A DNA stretch of 64,000 nucleotides, taken from assembly GCF_000005505.3 (NCBI RefSeq), contig NC_016131.3, positions 44,043,355 through 44,107,354 of the forward strand, written 5' to 3'. Under the pieces are notes generated by a model. The model was given only the letters and a program-made list of their open reading frames with translations. It ran no database searches and was not told the DNA's origin. The number at the start of each line of letters is the position of its first letter. Positions within the stretch are counted from its first letter, which is position 1. Shown here piece after piece: positions 1 to 11,134 of the stretch. A program made the translations under genes and the position numbers. The stretch comes from Brachypodium distachyon (taxonomy: Eukaryota; Streptophyta; Magnoliopsida; Poales; Poaceae).

Positions 1-299
1 GGCCAGCTGGCTGGCTAGCATGTGTAGCGTAACTCTGGACCTCAAGGGAGAATTCTGCTGTGCTCTGTTTATCTGTGATCCATAGGAGATCCATATATAT
101 GTACATGTGTAGTTTTTTACTAAATGGCCCTAATTGTGGTTAATTACAGATCAGGGCTCTGTCAGTGAGAACTTGCATTTCCGACCCCTCACCTCGGCGC
201 CAATCCTATGGGCTATAGGGTGCCACGAATACATTTGGAGGCGCCACCCTGCGCGTCGCCTACCCGTCTCCTTGGCCCCGAGAGACGAGGGTAATGGCC

Positions 300-1081
300 T
301 GGACACTTATTGGTGCGGGTGGGTGTTTTTTGGGTCAACAAGCAACAAGCACAACATTTGGCGTCCGCGTAGCCGTTTGGGGGGCCGCCGGCGGAATTTT
401 TTTTAGGGTTCCGACGTGATCCAGCCACGCCCCCCAATACCAACTTCCCAAAAATTGAATTTCCAGGCACGGCCCGTTGGCACCGGCGGTGTCGGGATGC
501 CGCCGATGCTGAGGGTCCAGTGCGCCGGCAGCCGGTGGTCGGACGGTGCCGGATACTCGTGCTCGTGGAGGGCCTCGGCCTCCTCGAGCGTGAGCGTGGC
601 CCGACGCCATGTCTCGTCGCCGGAAGGCATGGCGAGAGGGAGGGTTTAAGGGCGAGAGGGAGGAGAGGATGCGCCGAGAGGAGGAATGCCGAGTACCGCC
701 GGTGGTCGCCCCTTTTTATATCGCGGGAATGCGAACCGGCGGGTGCGTGAACACGGCGATAAACATGGCCGCATGGCAACCGGCGGGCTACCGCCATTAA
801 ATCCACTCGGGAGCCGAGAAGAGGCTGGTGAGAAACCGGTGGGACGATTAATTGGTCACTGACAAGGCGTGCCTGCCGCAATAACGCGTTGCGCCGACGC
901 CCCCGCTCCCTCCCTCCCGCGTGGGCTGAGTTCAGCCGGGGGGCGCCGGCTAACTTTTTAGGTCGCGTTGGATAAAAAAATAAATTGGGGAGGCCGCCTG
1001 GGTCTGAATTTTCGCGCCAGCAACATCCAAACCCGTTTAGGGGGCCTTTAGGGGGACGCGGCTGGAGTTGCTCTTGATGCC
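300..1081 (-). mobile_element. Degenerate TE-like segment with a minus-strand ORF fragment
   Basis: A GC-rich block differs in composition from its AT-rich neighbours. On the minus strand about 403-630 encodes a Met-started peptide with WRRATLTLEEAEALHEHEYP followed by a proline-rich stretch, a style I associate with repetitive ORFs carried by grass DNA transposons (recollection, not a search). The right edge near 1030-1081, read in reverse, resembles the GGCATC...CCAGCCGCGTCCCC type of terminus seen on non-autonomous grass elements. No matching left terminus or target duplication was found, so the boundaries are approximate. It could also be a promoter and first exon of an unrecognised minus-strand gene. 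Confidence 0.3.
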
Positions 1082-1810
1082 GAACGTATGCAGTACTTCC
1101 ATAGCGTTTCCCTGCCCACCCCAGAGGTGTCGTCTGCTCTGGCGGGCAGATACATCTTGCGGCAAAGCATGCAGCAGCATTTAAAATTGAAGGGCGTGAT
1201 TGGGCGTGTGCACACGTTTTCTAATGTGTTTTTTCAGGAGTATTTTCTCCGGTCCGGCCGGGCGGCCGGCCACCTGATGGACCAACAGGCTCAGCAGGGA
1301 ACGAAAAGGCCGCACTTCGCATGTGGTCATGTGGAACGGTGGAGGGCGGCACGTAGAGCACCTAAGCTGTGTCGTCCCCAAGGCCAAAGGCCTGCTCACA
1401 AAAAAAAAAGAAAAGAAAAAGAGGACACCATCACTGCCATCACTACGTGCCTCTTCAAGTCACTTGACTACCTCGTCGAGTCATCAAGTGGGTAGCTCCA
1501 ATCTCGCGCTGCTCTTTTCCTCGTGGCAAATGTAGAGGGGGTAGGGCATAGAGGTACCACGAGAAGCTAACTGTAGCCGTCGATACTAGTTGTTCTCCAG
1601 AAGCTCAAGTTCCCTAAAGCTCAAAGGAAGGACAACGATTTGGTTTGTTGCCTCAAGCTGCGGTCAACCGGTTGCGCAGCGGCTTGAGGTTAATTTTCTA
1701 GTCCGGTTCTGGTTTTTTCTCCGGTTAATTCCAAGTTTCACCCAAAAAACATGGTTTGTTTGGACCGGCCTATATGCCAAACGTTACGTACCTATTCCTT
1801 CCTGTGGTCC

Positions 1811-1876
1811 ACTTAGTATAAAATTTATACTAACTTATTATAAAATGGGCGACATTTTTTATGGGTCGGAGGGAGT
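1811..1876. repeat. Stowaway-like MITE arm
   Basis: The stretch ends in TTATGGGTCGGAGGGAGT, the complement of the CTCCCTCCGACCCATAA terminus of Tc1/mariner Stowaway MITEs. The opposite arm is not identifiable, so this is a fragment. Confidence 0.45.
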
Positions 1877-4044
1877 GCTACGTAGCATATGTACCGAACA
1901 TTTTTTCTGTACACTAGAGACCAAGCCGCATCAGCGGAGCGCTCCCTCGTTCATTTGTATTAGTTTTCATCCCGTTTTGTGTGAGAAACGGGAGAACTGT
2001 TGCATGCATGCAAGTAAAACAAGAAAGCTGCTGTCTCATCGGAGATTTTTCTATGTTCCAAAAATTCAAAATGTCGTGTCTCCCGAACAACACAACCGAT
2101 TAACGATCCGTTTACAGCATTGGGTTCATTGGGACGAGGAATTCAAAACTAGATTCTTTATGGACATATATCGACATTTACTTTTTTTCTAGCTCAAAGT
2201 TACCATGAATAATACACGAGTTACCATAACCATTCATAAGTAGTTATCTGCTATAAATTATTGATGCTAACCTTGGTAGAGGTAGCTTGACATCCAGATT
2301 GATGCAAAATGAAAAAAAATCTACCACCTTTACTTCCTAGAGTTTCATATGCAGAACTTCTTTACAGTAGCCAAGCAGCTTGAACATGAGAAAAGCTCCT
2401 TGCGGTATGTGGCCTGCATCATAGACCGGCAACTTCTTGTTACTTGATTGTAGATGATCGCGAAAAACCATCATAGGGCATCAGCACACCCTAGTCCTGG
2501 AAAAGCTAGGGACCTTGATGTATAATATGAATCCAATGTCCAAGGAAAAACACTAGGACATTAAAGAGGTTCTAAACAAAATCTTGGAAAATTGGGTTCA
2601 TGCGTTAGGTTCCATGAATTCTGCGTGTACCATAGAAGAACGCATGGGTGAACTTCTTATAGCGGTGCTCAACCGTACCACCACAAGCCACGTGGTGCGG
2701 ACCTTTAGGCCAACGGTCTACTTATCAAGATCGCTATTTGTGAAGTGATCGTCTTGTAGTTCTAGCTTCTAGATCATAGCATCCGCCTTTTCCATTTACT
2801 TCTTCCCATATCCTTCAATACCAGTCGCGGAGGACTCCACCAGCAACACGCAACTTGATAGACATGAAAAGAAGCCCTAGCCTTGTATCCTATTCAGGAA
2901 GTAGCAGATGAGGTGTAAATAGCGAGATGTGCAGAGAGCCGCTCGGTCATTTAGGGGAAAGGGGGGGCTTGATAACAGATGGTAGAAAAATTGATTGGAG
3001 ATGGATGAATACTCAACTCACTTGCGTCTCTTAGAGTGACGGGAGGAACAGAACTCTAGATCGGTGGATCCACAATTAAACCCATGTGTGGATAGTGCAA
3101 GTACTTGTGCGAAAACCAGTTAAAGCAGTAGCAAAAAAATATTTCACAAACTCTGATGCTCAATCAAGAGGGAGTATTCACAAGAAGCCAAGATAGTACA
3201 CATTAAATGATTGCACATAAATAAATGCGTTACCTTGAGTTAGTAGCTGGTAATTCTTTTTCAAATGTTCCAATCCATAGTTGGTTAAAATGTTCGCTCA
3301 TTGCTGAATTTAGTTCTATAGATTTTTATTCTTCATATCTCCCTCTTCGATTTGGGCAGGGTGCATGGTGAAGGATGTCTAGCTAGGTAGGGCCAAACAA
3401 TTGCGATGAGAGAGGAGATAGTAACATTTGGAAGGAGGCGAATGCATGCAAAAATATTGGAAAGAGAGGAAATCAACAAGTTTTTACTAGGAGGTGATGT
3501 TGTTTTAGGTGGTTGTAGGTGCAGGAGAAAGTGAAGATATAGACTTTATGTGAAAGTCGAAAAAACCAAGCTCAGGGAAGGATAGTGCATGGGAACAGAT
3601 GGACACTTAGTATGAAGCTGATAGGGTTAGGTTTTTCTTTTCATATGATTGAGGGAGGGACATGTCCGAATGCTCCTCATGTAATTCTCAACCATGACCA
3701 CAAAGTTATTGTCAATGGGACCTCTTTCGGGAAGTAAGCAATATAACAATCTATCATGTTTTGGTGAGAAAATAAGATCGGATCTGTTAAAGAGCACGTC
3801 ATACACATGTTAGTCTTTCAACACGAACAACCTAAGGTTTAGAAACGACATCTCCAATAAGTATTCATAAATTTTCTTCAAAAAAAAGTTATTCATATAT
3901 ACATGAAAAAACACGGAGTTGATCGAGGTTCGTGCCTATTTTTTTATCAGATATTCAAATTACTGACGGTAAAATCCCGTTACTTCTATCTCCTCCTATA
4001 TTTTTATTCTGGTAACCAGTGCATGTACAATTGTAGAGAAGATT
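1877..4044. other. Intergenic stretch without recognised genes
   Basis: Only short open frames without recognisable domains or splice structure occur here (for example 1590-2192 on the plus strand, and 3903-4163). The sequence is AT-rich with no repeat termini that I can identify. I see nothing further in it. Confidence 0.4.
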
Positions 4045-4245
4045 GTCTTCTCTTATGCGTTCCACGTCATTTAATGAAGGCAATAAATCATGATATGACA
4101 CTAGGAGATCATATCTCGCATTTCACGTTATTTAATGAAGGCAATAAAAATGACATACAATAGGATATCTCCTAATGTCACATCTTGCGTTTCAATGAAT
4201 ACAATAAATCATGATATACGATAGGATATCTTCTAGTGCCATATC
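4045..4245. repeat. Imperfect tandem repeat, about 3 units of 60-70 bp
   Basis: Units share CATTTAATGAAGGCAATAAA, then an ATGATATGACACTAGGA-like block and ATATCTCGC. Copies begin near 4050, 4112 and 4180, and the third is more diverged. No coding potential is seen. Confidence 0.55.
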
Positions 4246-4330
4246 TCACTAATAATGTTTAAATGCAAAATTTTGATTTAAAAAATGTTCAGAAAAAATA
4301 TAATCTAGCACGTAAAGAGGGAAAATGTTA

Positions 4331-4370
4331 CTCCCTCCGATCCATAATAAATGTCACTGATTTAGTACAA
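4331..4370. repeat. Single-arm Stowaway MITE terminus
   Basis: CTCCCTCCGATCCATAATAA is preceded by TA (4329-4330), the dinucleotide target of Tc1/mariner elements. The arm runs to TTTAGTACAA, the usual centre of the palindrome, and then stops; no second arm follows. Confidence 0.6.
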
Positions 4371-4589
4371 TAGAAACCATTTCTTAGTTAAGGAAAGACT
4401 CATGTCTTTTTTTTATTTTCTATTTTTAATAAAAGAATTACCCTACTCCAGAAAAACTAAGATAAGCAAGAGAAAGGCTGACATCACGAGTACATGCCCT
4501 CCAGAACTCGGCACCCTCCGCCTTTTTCCTTGGCGAATTGGGGAAGGAAAGACACACGCCCGCATAAAAGGAGAACAACTTTCCAGGCC

Positions 4590-5822
4590 CTCTCGCCGAC
4601 CAGACCAATTCACTCCTCTACTGTCTCCCTTCCCTTCGCGGCCCTCCCCTCCTCCCCACACCGCCGAGGCTCCCACAGATCCAAAGAACGCAGCCTCTCC
4701 CTCCTGCAGTCCTCTCCTCATCCTCCAGGTCGACCTGGTAAGACTCCCGACCATCTCATCCTCGCGAAAAACTACACAGTCTCCGACCCCTTTTCTAGTT
4801 TTCATTCCCATGCCGAATCCTCCTGGGGTGGAAAAGGACGGGTCCTCTTTCTTATTCTTATTCTCTGTTCTTCTTCGAAAAGGCTGAAGCTTTTGTGTTC
4901 TTTCTCGCAAGTATGCAGTCCCATGCCTTTCGCTGCCTTCGGGGAGCGGAGTAGTATATAGATAGGCGCCAATTAGCGCGCAGTCCACCCCTCTTTCTCG
5001 AATTCTTCGTCTCTGCAGAGAATTGCTTTAGATCTGCGGCGTCCTCTTTCCTGGTACTCTCTGGTTGGGGCCTGTGAGGGAGTGAGGTGACGTTTAACAA
5101 AGTTAATTCCTCCCTGGCTTTTGGTTGGTGCTCACATCTTGCTCTCCGTTTGGTTCGTGGATAGGTTTCCTGATTTGGTTTTTTTGCTCCCAGTAACCAA
5201 GCCGCTTTGCTCCAAGGGTGTGCTATTTTTAGCATCTGTGTGCGATGTTCTAGGCAGGCCTCTTCTCTGCCATATCTATCCTGTTCCTTGGAGGCTTGGA
5301 CTGATGAAAGAAAGTTCATGATTCCCCCTCTAGTTACAGCATCTCGCGGTTCTAGTTCATTTCTTGGGGCCATATTTTGTGTTGTGGTTCCAGTAACTTT
5401 GGTTGCAGCTTGCTATGCGTACAACGACTTTTAGTACGAACCTGTTACGACCAGATACAATCAGACAGTGGACCGTAGTAATAAGATATGCCAGTTTGGG
5501 GAAGCTTACAACCACACTGCTTACAACTGGCTTCTTTACGGTGATCTTCCAGTCTTTGCAAATTATTTTTCTCAAAATAAAGTTTGAGAATTGGAAATTT
5601 GACTACCACCTTGTTCCTGGAAGAGAAGAAAGTAGTTCTGACCTCCGAGCACGATCTTTGTAGGGGAAAGTACTTTCATTTTGTTCATACGAGTTACCAT
5701 GAAAGTATGAATATGCTACAAATCTCCAACTGTATGCTCTTAAGTACATTTTATCAGAGAGTAATTTATCATTGTTCTTGAAACAGGTGGATCATATAAC
5801 TTGTAAGGTCATTCCCGGAGGG
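4590..5822 (+). promoter_or_regulatory. 5' UTR exon and leader intron of the F-box gene
   Basis: A pyrimidine-rich leader typical of plant 5' UTRs (about 4600-4737) ends at a strong donor, CTG|GTAAGA at 4738. A matching acceptor, TTGTTCTTGAAACAG, ends at 5786, 36 bases before the start codon at 5823. The implied intron is about 1.05 kb. An ATAAAAG box near 4564 could be the TATA element. The transcription start is inferred, not seen. Long leader introns in plants often raise expression (general knowledge). Confidence 0.55.
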
Positions 5823-7675
5823 ATGGGAGAGTGCAATGAGTACAGATGTTGGGAGGAGCTGCTACCAGATGCCCTGGGCCTCATCTTTCGCAACCTCTCC
5901 CTTCAGGAGGTTCTTACTGTGGTTCCCCGGGTTTGCAAATCCTGGAGCCGGGTGGTCTCAGGGCCCTACTGCTGGCAGGAGATCAACATCCAGGATTGGT
6001 GCGAGCAGCATAAGAAGCCTGAAGAGCTCACTCGCATGGTTCATATGCTCATCGCTCGCAGCAGTGGTTCACTCCGTCGCTTAAGCGTGTCTGTGCTTCC
6101 CAACGACTCAGTGTTCACCTTCATTGCAGACCAGTAAGTAGTGTTCTTTTGCCAAAATCATTTCTATGTTGCATGATTCTTTCCTAATGAGATTTGATAG
6201 CTTGGGATGGGAGCAGTATGGCTAATGTTGGCAAATCAGTAGGCAATTTGCATGTCATGGGACAACTTCATATTTGATAATATCGTTGCACAAGGCATGA
6301 GGGGCGTCCGTGCAAAATACTCCCTCCGATCCATAATAAGTGTCGAGGAGTTAGTACAAATTCCGTATAACTTGTAATATAGGTTGTCACAAGCTGCAGT
6401 GGCAGGTGACATATCATACCTATTCACTTGTGCTGTAGGAGCTGGATTACTGATGCATTTTTATCTGCTAATGAGACCTAGCATACATAATACATCTGTT
6501 TTATTGCACCGCCAATCAACCATATCCTATTATTGATTCCAAAATTAATTGCTTGAACTATTTATTCATTTGTACACGATAAGCTCCAGCCTATGAGCAC
6601 TGCGTTCCATCATTCCAAACAATTGTGCATATGTTTTAGTTATTATGCTTATAATACAAATGGAGTACCAGGGCTATAGGCGTTGTTATAAGCTTCTAGC
6701 ACAACTGTGCTCCTCTGTTGGTTGAGTTCAATCTGTTTTTGTTTACTGTGACGAATGTTAAAGACACAGTACCATAACCTGCACATGTGTGCAGAAGAAC
6801 ATGCCCAAAATGGTATTACCAACCAGCCCCCATCCTACGCTGCCCCAGTGCCATGAACCTAAACTCAGTTCATATTTGCAGTTATGATATAATTGTGCAT
6901 GTTTTGTCCTTTTTAAAATATTTCTTTGACATTCCACTCATGAACCCCTAAAGAATACAGGGTATGCATCATATCACTTATTTTGTTCAAACTGACTAAC
7001 CCTACAACTGTGTTTGCTTTTGCAAGTGCACGGTCACTTAAGACCTTAGAGCTTCCAAGGAGCGAGATCAGTGACTGTGTAGTTGAAGGTGTTGCACAAA
7101 GATTGTCCAACGTTACATTCTTGGATGTAAGTAGCTGTAATAAGATTGGTGCCCGTGCTCTGGAGGCATTTGGCAAGAATTGCAGATCCCTTGTCGGACT
7201 TCGGCGGGTCATGCACCCGACAGATGTTGATGGCAAGGTCTGCCAACATGATGAGGCCCGTGCTATTGCTTGCAATATGCCAAAGCTCCGCCATCTTGAA
7301 ATAGGTTACATGCTCATTGAGACGAAGGCTGTTGTTGAGATTGCCTCTCAGTGCCATGATCTCAAATTCTTAGATCTGCGTGGCTGCTGGGGCGTGGATG
7401 ATAAATTGCTAGAAGAGAGGTATCCTGGGCTGAAAGTCCTAGGTCCGCGTGTTGATGACATCTACGAGAACAGCTTCTGGGAAGAGTGCTCAGACGACTC
7501 CGATGATGATTCCATCTATTCATGGGAGTTCATGGATGATGAATATTATGCCATTGGAAGTGACGACGAGGCTATATGGGACGACGGTCAGGGCCCTGAA
7601 GGATTAGAAGTCAGGTTCTGGGGGGGTGAATTCAGTGAATATGGCACTGGTTTTGATTGGCCGTCATCTCCATGA
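5823..7675 (+). CDS. FBW2-like F-box/LRR protein (two coding exons)
   Basis: Coding exons are 5823-6133 and 7027-7675, joined through CA|GTAAGT and TTTTGCAAG, giving 319 aa; Arabidopsis FBW2 is of similar size. Residues about 8-50 form an F-box (CWEELLPDALGLIFRNLSL, then VPRVCKSWSRVV), the part that binds SKP1 in an SCF ubiquitin ligase. Degenerate leucine-rich repeats follow (SLKTLELPRSEISD, LRHLEIGYM, LKFLDLRGCWGVDD). The C terminus is strongly acidic (SDDSDDDS and similar) and ends in an aromatic/glycine tail. The ATG at 5823 is chosen because the F-box begins directly after it and an upstream acceptor ends at 5786. Substrate recruitment is inferred from the family; FBW2 is linked to ABA responses and AGO1 turnover in Arabidopsis. 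No lesions are seen. Confidence 0.88.
6320..6360. repeat. Single-arm Stowaway MITE terminus in the F-box intron
   Basis: CTCCCTCCGATCCATAATAA follows TA and runs to TTAGTACAAA, the same half-element as at 4331. It lies in the intron of the F-box gene, between 6134 and 7026. Confidence 0.6.
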
Positions 7676-7860
7676 AAGCTGCATTAACAACTTTTTCAGA
7701 CGAGTGCTATTTGTTCCTGCTGTCGTGGTGACATCTTATATGTTCCGACTTTAAAGCACCTTTGTTCCATGTTATGTGTTTGTAATCGTGTTACCTGTAG
7801 CTTGCAGATATTTGAAGTGAATTATCTGGATATATAAACTTTGGTGCTTACATAAAGCAA
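7676..7860 (+). other. Probable 3' UTR of the F-box gene
   Basis: AT-rich sequence follows the stop codon, with no ORF. Near-consensus poly(A) motifs are present (ATATAAAC near 7832). The limit is estimated. Confidence 0.4.
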
Positions 7861-9539
7861 ATCAATGTGATGACTGGTGAGGAAAACACCTCTACTGCAT
7901 GCAATTTGTCTGAGGTTTGGAATAAGTAAATTATTCAATTTAACTGTGTGAGCTGGCTTCAGCCAAGTGCCATCCCATCTTTGACAAGATGTGGAAAAGA
8001 TGTTACTATTGCGATCCCCATAACAAGCAGTGAGACAACCAACTTTTTAGTAGCCAGGCGCTGGTGGCATGTAGATCCTAGATTTTGTCCTAAAACCTTG
8101 TGACGAAGCAGTGTCTTCTTGTCAGATGGATTGGGAATCATGGCTTACTTGGCAAGTCACTTGTCTCTTACAAGGCAAGCTATAGACCTGACCTTGCCAT
8201 GCAGCACCCTGCTTCTCTGCGGTTTTGTCTGTGGCTTCGCAACTTGGGGCAATGTGCACGCTTCTCTTGGACGTCCCAGAACCACCCCCCCCCCCCCCCT
8301 TTTAGTACGAAAATACTAGTATATGATCTATGTATCACGTCGATGGTATATTTTCTACTTGAAATATTACATCATGCTAAAAACGAATTTTAATTTCCCT
8401 GAATAGTTAAAAATCAGAAGAATGCTTTCCTTTTTGAAAACAAAAGTTAGCAATATATCTTTCACTTGAAATAAATGTCCATGTTTGTTCCAACGGGGAG
8501 CTCATTTTTCCATTACTTTCACATAACGGAAACAACCATAGACGGAGACAAGTCTCACGCAAGGGGGCCGTGGCCTGGGTCTTGAGATTTTTTTGCTTTG
8601 ATAAATTACAATCATTTTAAGCTTGGCCTGGGGCTTCTCTTCTTAATTACCCTCTCTTTACTCTCATACACTATAATGGCCCCATGCAAAGCAATTTTCT
8701 GGCTCCGCCACTCCAAACAACAGTCCGGTGAAAAGTAGGAGGGAAAGAGAGGATAGCGGGTTGAGCAGTACCAGGAAAACCCCCTCTCCTGCCCTGCAAT
8801 CGGTGAACAAGACTGTGGGACAAAAATCTAGTACCAACAAAACGTCCATCTAGCCTTCACTATAAGAAAATCTTCAGCTGGATCTTCATGGGCAAATTTC
8901 CCGGCAGATTTGAAGGGCTATTATAGCCGATTAGCTAGTATTTCATGTGCCAGCCATTAGAGAACAAGTAGGAATCCAACAGTTCGATTTACAAAAAATC
9001 TACTTTTTGTTCCCTAATCACACATTAGAAATCTACGTTTTGTTACAAATGTTTTAAATGAAGTACGGACCAAGTTAAATCTTCATTGATTTGAACTCAA
9101 GTGTGGTCTTAGTTACAACAAGACTACACCCAACAAATCCTAGTTGAAACAATATACACTCAATGAGTCATGAGTGCTATGCACACAAGGAGAATCGGTC
9201 ATGGCGAGGCAAGCGTGTGCATGCCTGCGCGCCTGCGCGGGCCAGTCCGCTAGGGAGTGGCTTAAATGGCTGGAGACTAATGCTTCAATATTTTGTTTAT
9301 TCGTTAGCACAATTTACTTTGGACATTGTTGCTTCTTCTGAAAATAAATCATCTTGAAATCTTCCCCAAAACCCTATGTAAAAAATATGAAAAATAATAA
9401 TTGATATATTGCTGAAACTTCTTAAAAACCCAATGAAAAAAAATACATATAATGGCTATCATCTCTTGAAAACCCATACAAGAAAACCTCTTAAAGGAAA
9501 AAAAAAGGCATAACAGAGTTCTAGAGAACGATAAATATG
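7861..9539. other. Intergenic stretch with a possible CACTA-like end
   Basis: No gene was recognised. A C15 homopolymer lies at 8285-8299. CACTATAAGAAAATCTTC near 8861 resembles a CACTA-superfamily terminus, but no partner end or subterminal repeats could be linked to it. Otherwise nothing is seen. Confidence 0.3.
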
Positions 9540-10393
9540 CCCTATCTCCTTTTTAACAAAAAATGGAAGATATTACATACCATTTTATGTTGATATTACC
9601 TCATTAAAAACCATTTTATGAAAACCAAAGAAAACTCATGAGAGAAAAGGAGTACAATATGATGACGTGCAATACAATATTATCACATGATTTAGTTTGC
9701 AGACGTTTATCTCCCCACTATGTTGTAGCTGCTATTTATATAACATGTTTGCATCTATGCAACCCAAACAATATTATCTTCGTAGATAATGATAGGTGAT
9801 TTGATCGTTCTGCGAAGCCATACACATTTATGGGATGCTTTATATAAGTCAATTACTTCCATCAGATGGTTGCCCACACCGTATAGCAACACAAAGCCAG
9901 TTTGGCATCTGGCACTGTGAGCATCAGACAAGCAGCCAACAACTGTCTATTCGATCATGTCACAATCTTGGTTTCCTAAATTTGAAATATAGACAACGCC
10001 TTGGGGTTAATGAAATACTAGCTTGACTACTGCCAGCTAGTGTTTAGTTGGAGTAAAATTGTGTCTTGCTAGTAAATTTATTACAATTGTGATATCCCGT
10101 CGGTTGTAATTTTCAAGATACATTAATGCTCCAATAGCACTAAGATATGCCAACTCAGTTCCCAATAATTTCTTCCCCTAATTTGAATGGATATTCCTTT
10201 ATGTCTAGCAAGAGATCGAATCACCTTGAGAGTTTTGGATGTATAATATTTCTCCATGTTAAACTTCTCCAAGATTTCCTAGATATATGCAGCTTGGTGC
10301 AGCAATATTCATGAGTGGAGGTCCTCAAGCTGTAAACATAAGCAAATTTTGGTTTTACCTAAATCCTTCAACACAAATTCTGTTTTTAGAAGA
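9540..10393 (-). mobile_element. Ty1/copia relic: RT end, RNase H and 3' end
   Basis: Read on the minus strand, frames broken by stops and shifts give TEFVLKDLGKTKICL, then LSAIGALMYLENYNRRDI (end of the copia RT), then a degenerate RNase H with CLSDAHSARCQTGFV, KASHKCVWLR and IIIYEDN. Beyond it a run like AAAAAGGAGATAGGGCATAT near 9538-9560 resembles a copia polypurine tract and LTR start. Spacing and order match the C-terminal part of Ty1/copia polyproteins. It is the left half of one element whose right half lies at 12103-12720. It is long dead. Confidence 0.65.
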
Positions 10394-10439
10394 AAAAGAG
10401 CTTCCTCTGACTTGGGTCCGAAACTGACTCGAACTCTTT

Positions 10440-10507
10440 CTCTTTTTTTTTCGTTTTTTTTTTTCTTTCTTTCCTTTTTTTTCTTTCCTTTCTTTTTTTT
10501 TTTTTTT
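10440..10507. repeat. Polypyrimidine tract
   Basis: About 70 bases of T with scattered C and G on the plus strand. Low complexity; the long lysine-rich frame on the other strand is an artefact of it. Confidence 0.8.
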
Positions 10508-10630
10508 GACAACTTTCCGAACAACTTGATCTCTAAACAAAATTCGATCTATTATGAAAACTTTCCAAAAGCACTCTTGATTGGACTCGGACTCGAACTT
10601 GCGGCTGAAAACTATAACTTGCCGACTCAA

Positions 10631-10774
10631 TGTAGAACTCGATGTAGGACACGGTGTAGGACTCGACGAGGGACTCGGTGTAGGACTCGAAGAGGGACTC
10701 GGTGTAGGACTCGATGAGGGACTCGGTGTAGGACTCAAAGAGGGACTCGGTGTAGGACTCGAAGAGAGACTCGG
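10631..10774. repeat. 24-bp minisatellite, 5 full units plus two half units
   Basis: Units of the type TGTAGGACTCGAAGAGGGAC plus TCGG start at 10655, 10679, 10703, 10727 and 10751. Two 12-bp half units (10631, 10643) show that the 24-mer grew from a 12-mer. The frame stays open on both strands: the minus strand reads SPTPSPSS repeats, the plus strand VGLDEGLG repeats. Confidence 0.9.
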
Positions 10775-11120
10775 TGGAAGATATGGTGGCGGCGGGAGAT
10801 TATGGCGGTGGTGTGGCAGGAAGTTTGGCGGCGGAAGATTGATGAAGGAAACCTGCGTCACACGAAGAACAAGAAAACCAAAAGCAAGTTCGATCTAGTA
10901 GAAAAAATCTGAAAAACGATCCAATCTAATCCAGCAACTCGACACGATTAATGCAGCAAAGATTCAACAATGCAAATACTAAAGTGAAAATTGCAAGGCT
11001 CAGATTGGTTCTAGGACAAGGTAACTAATTCTAATTTTTGTTTGGCTTTTTTTTTGGACGATAGGTAAAAACAGATCTAAACTAGGGATAAACTGGAAAA
11101 ATCTCACCGAGCAACCTTAA

Positions 11121-11132
11121 GCTCTGATACCA
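11121..11132 (-). other. Primer-binding site (initiator tRNA-Met type)
   Basis: GCTCTGATACCA is the complement of TGGTATCAGAGC, the usual plant LTR-retrotransposon primer site for initiator tRNA-Met. It lies 2 bases from the LTR edge at 11135 and fixes the element as minus-oriented. Confidence 0.75.
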
Positions 11133-11134
11133 CG

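Noticed and set aside
1590..2192. 200-codon plus-strand frame
   Set aside because: No recognisable domain, overlaps a MITE arm at 1811-1876, and composition looks random.
4443..4988. Overlapping frames on both strands at the F-box leader
   Set aside because: They fall on the CT-rich 5' UTR and leader intron; the best splice signals treat it as non-coding.
8861..8880. CACTATAAGAAAATC as a second CACTA end pairing with 14021
   Set aside because: The sequence differs from the CACTACTACAG end at 14021, so the two cannot be termini of one element.
10309..10524. Lysine-rich minus-strand protein
   Set aside because: The Lys run is the polypyrimidine tract; only the last part (LKDLGKTK) is real and belongs to the copia relic.
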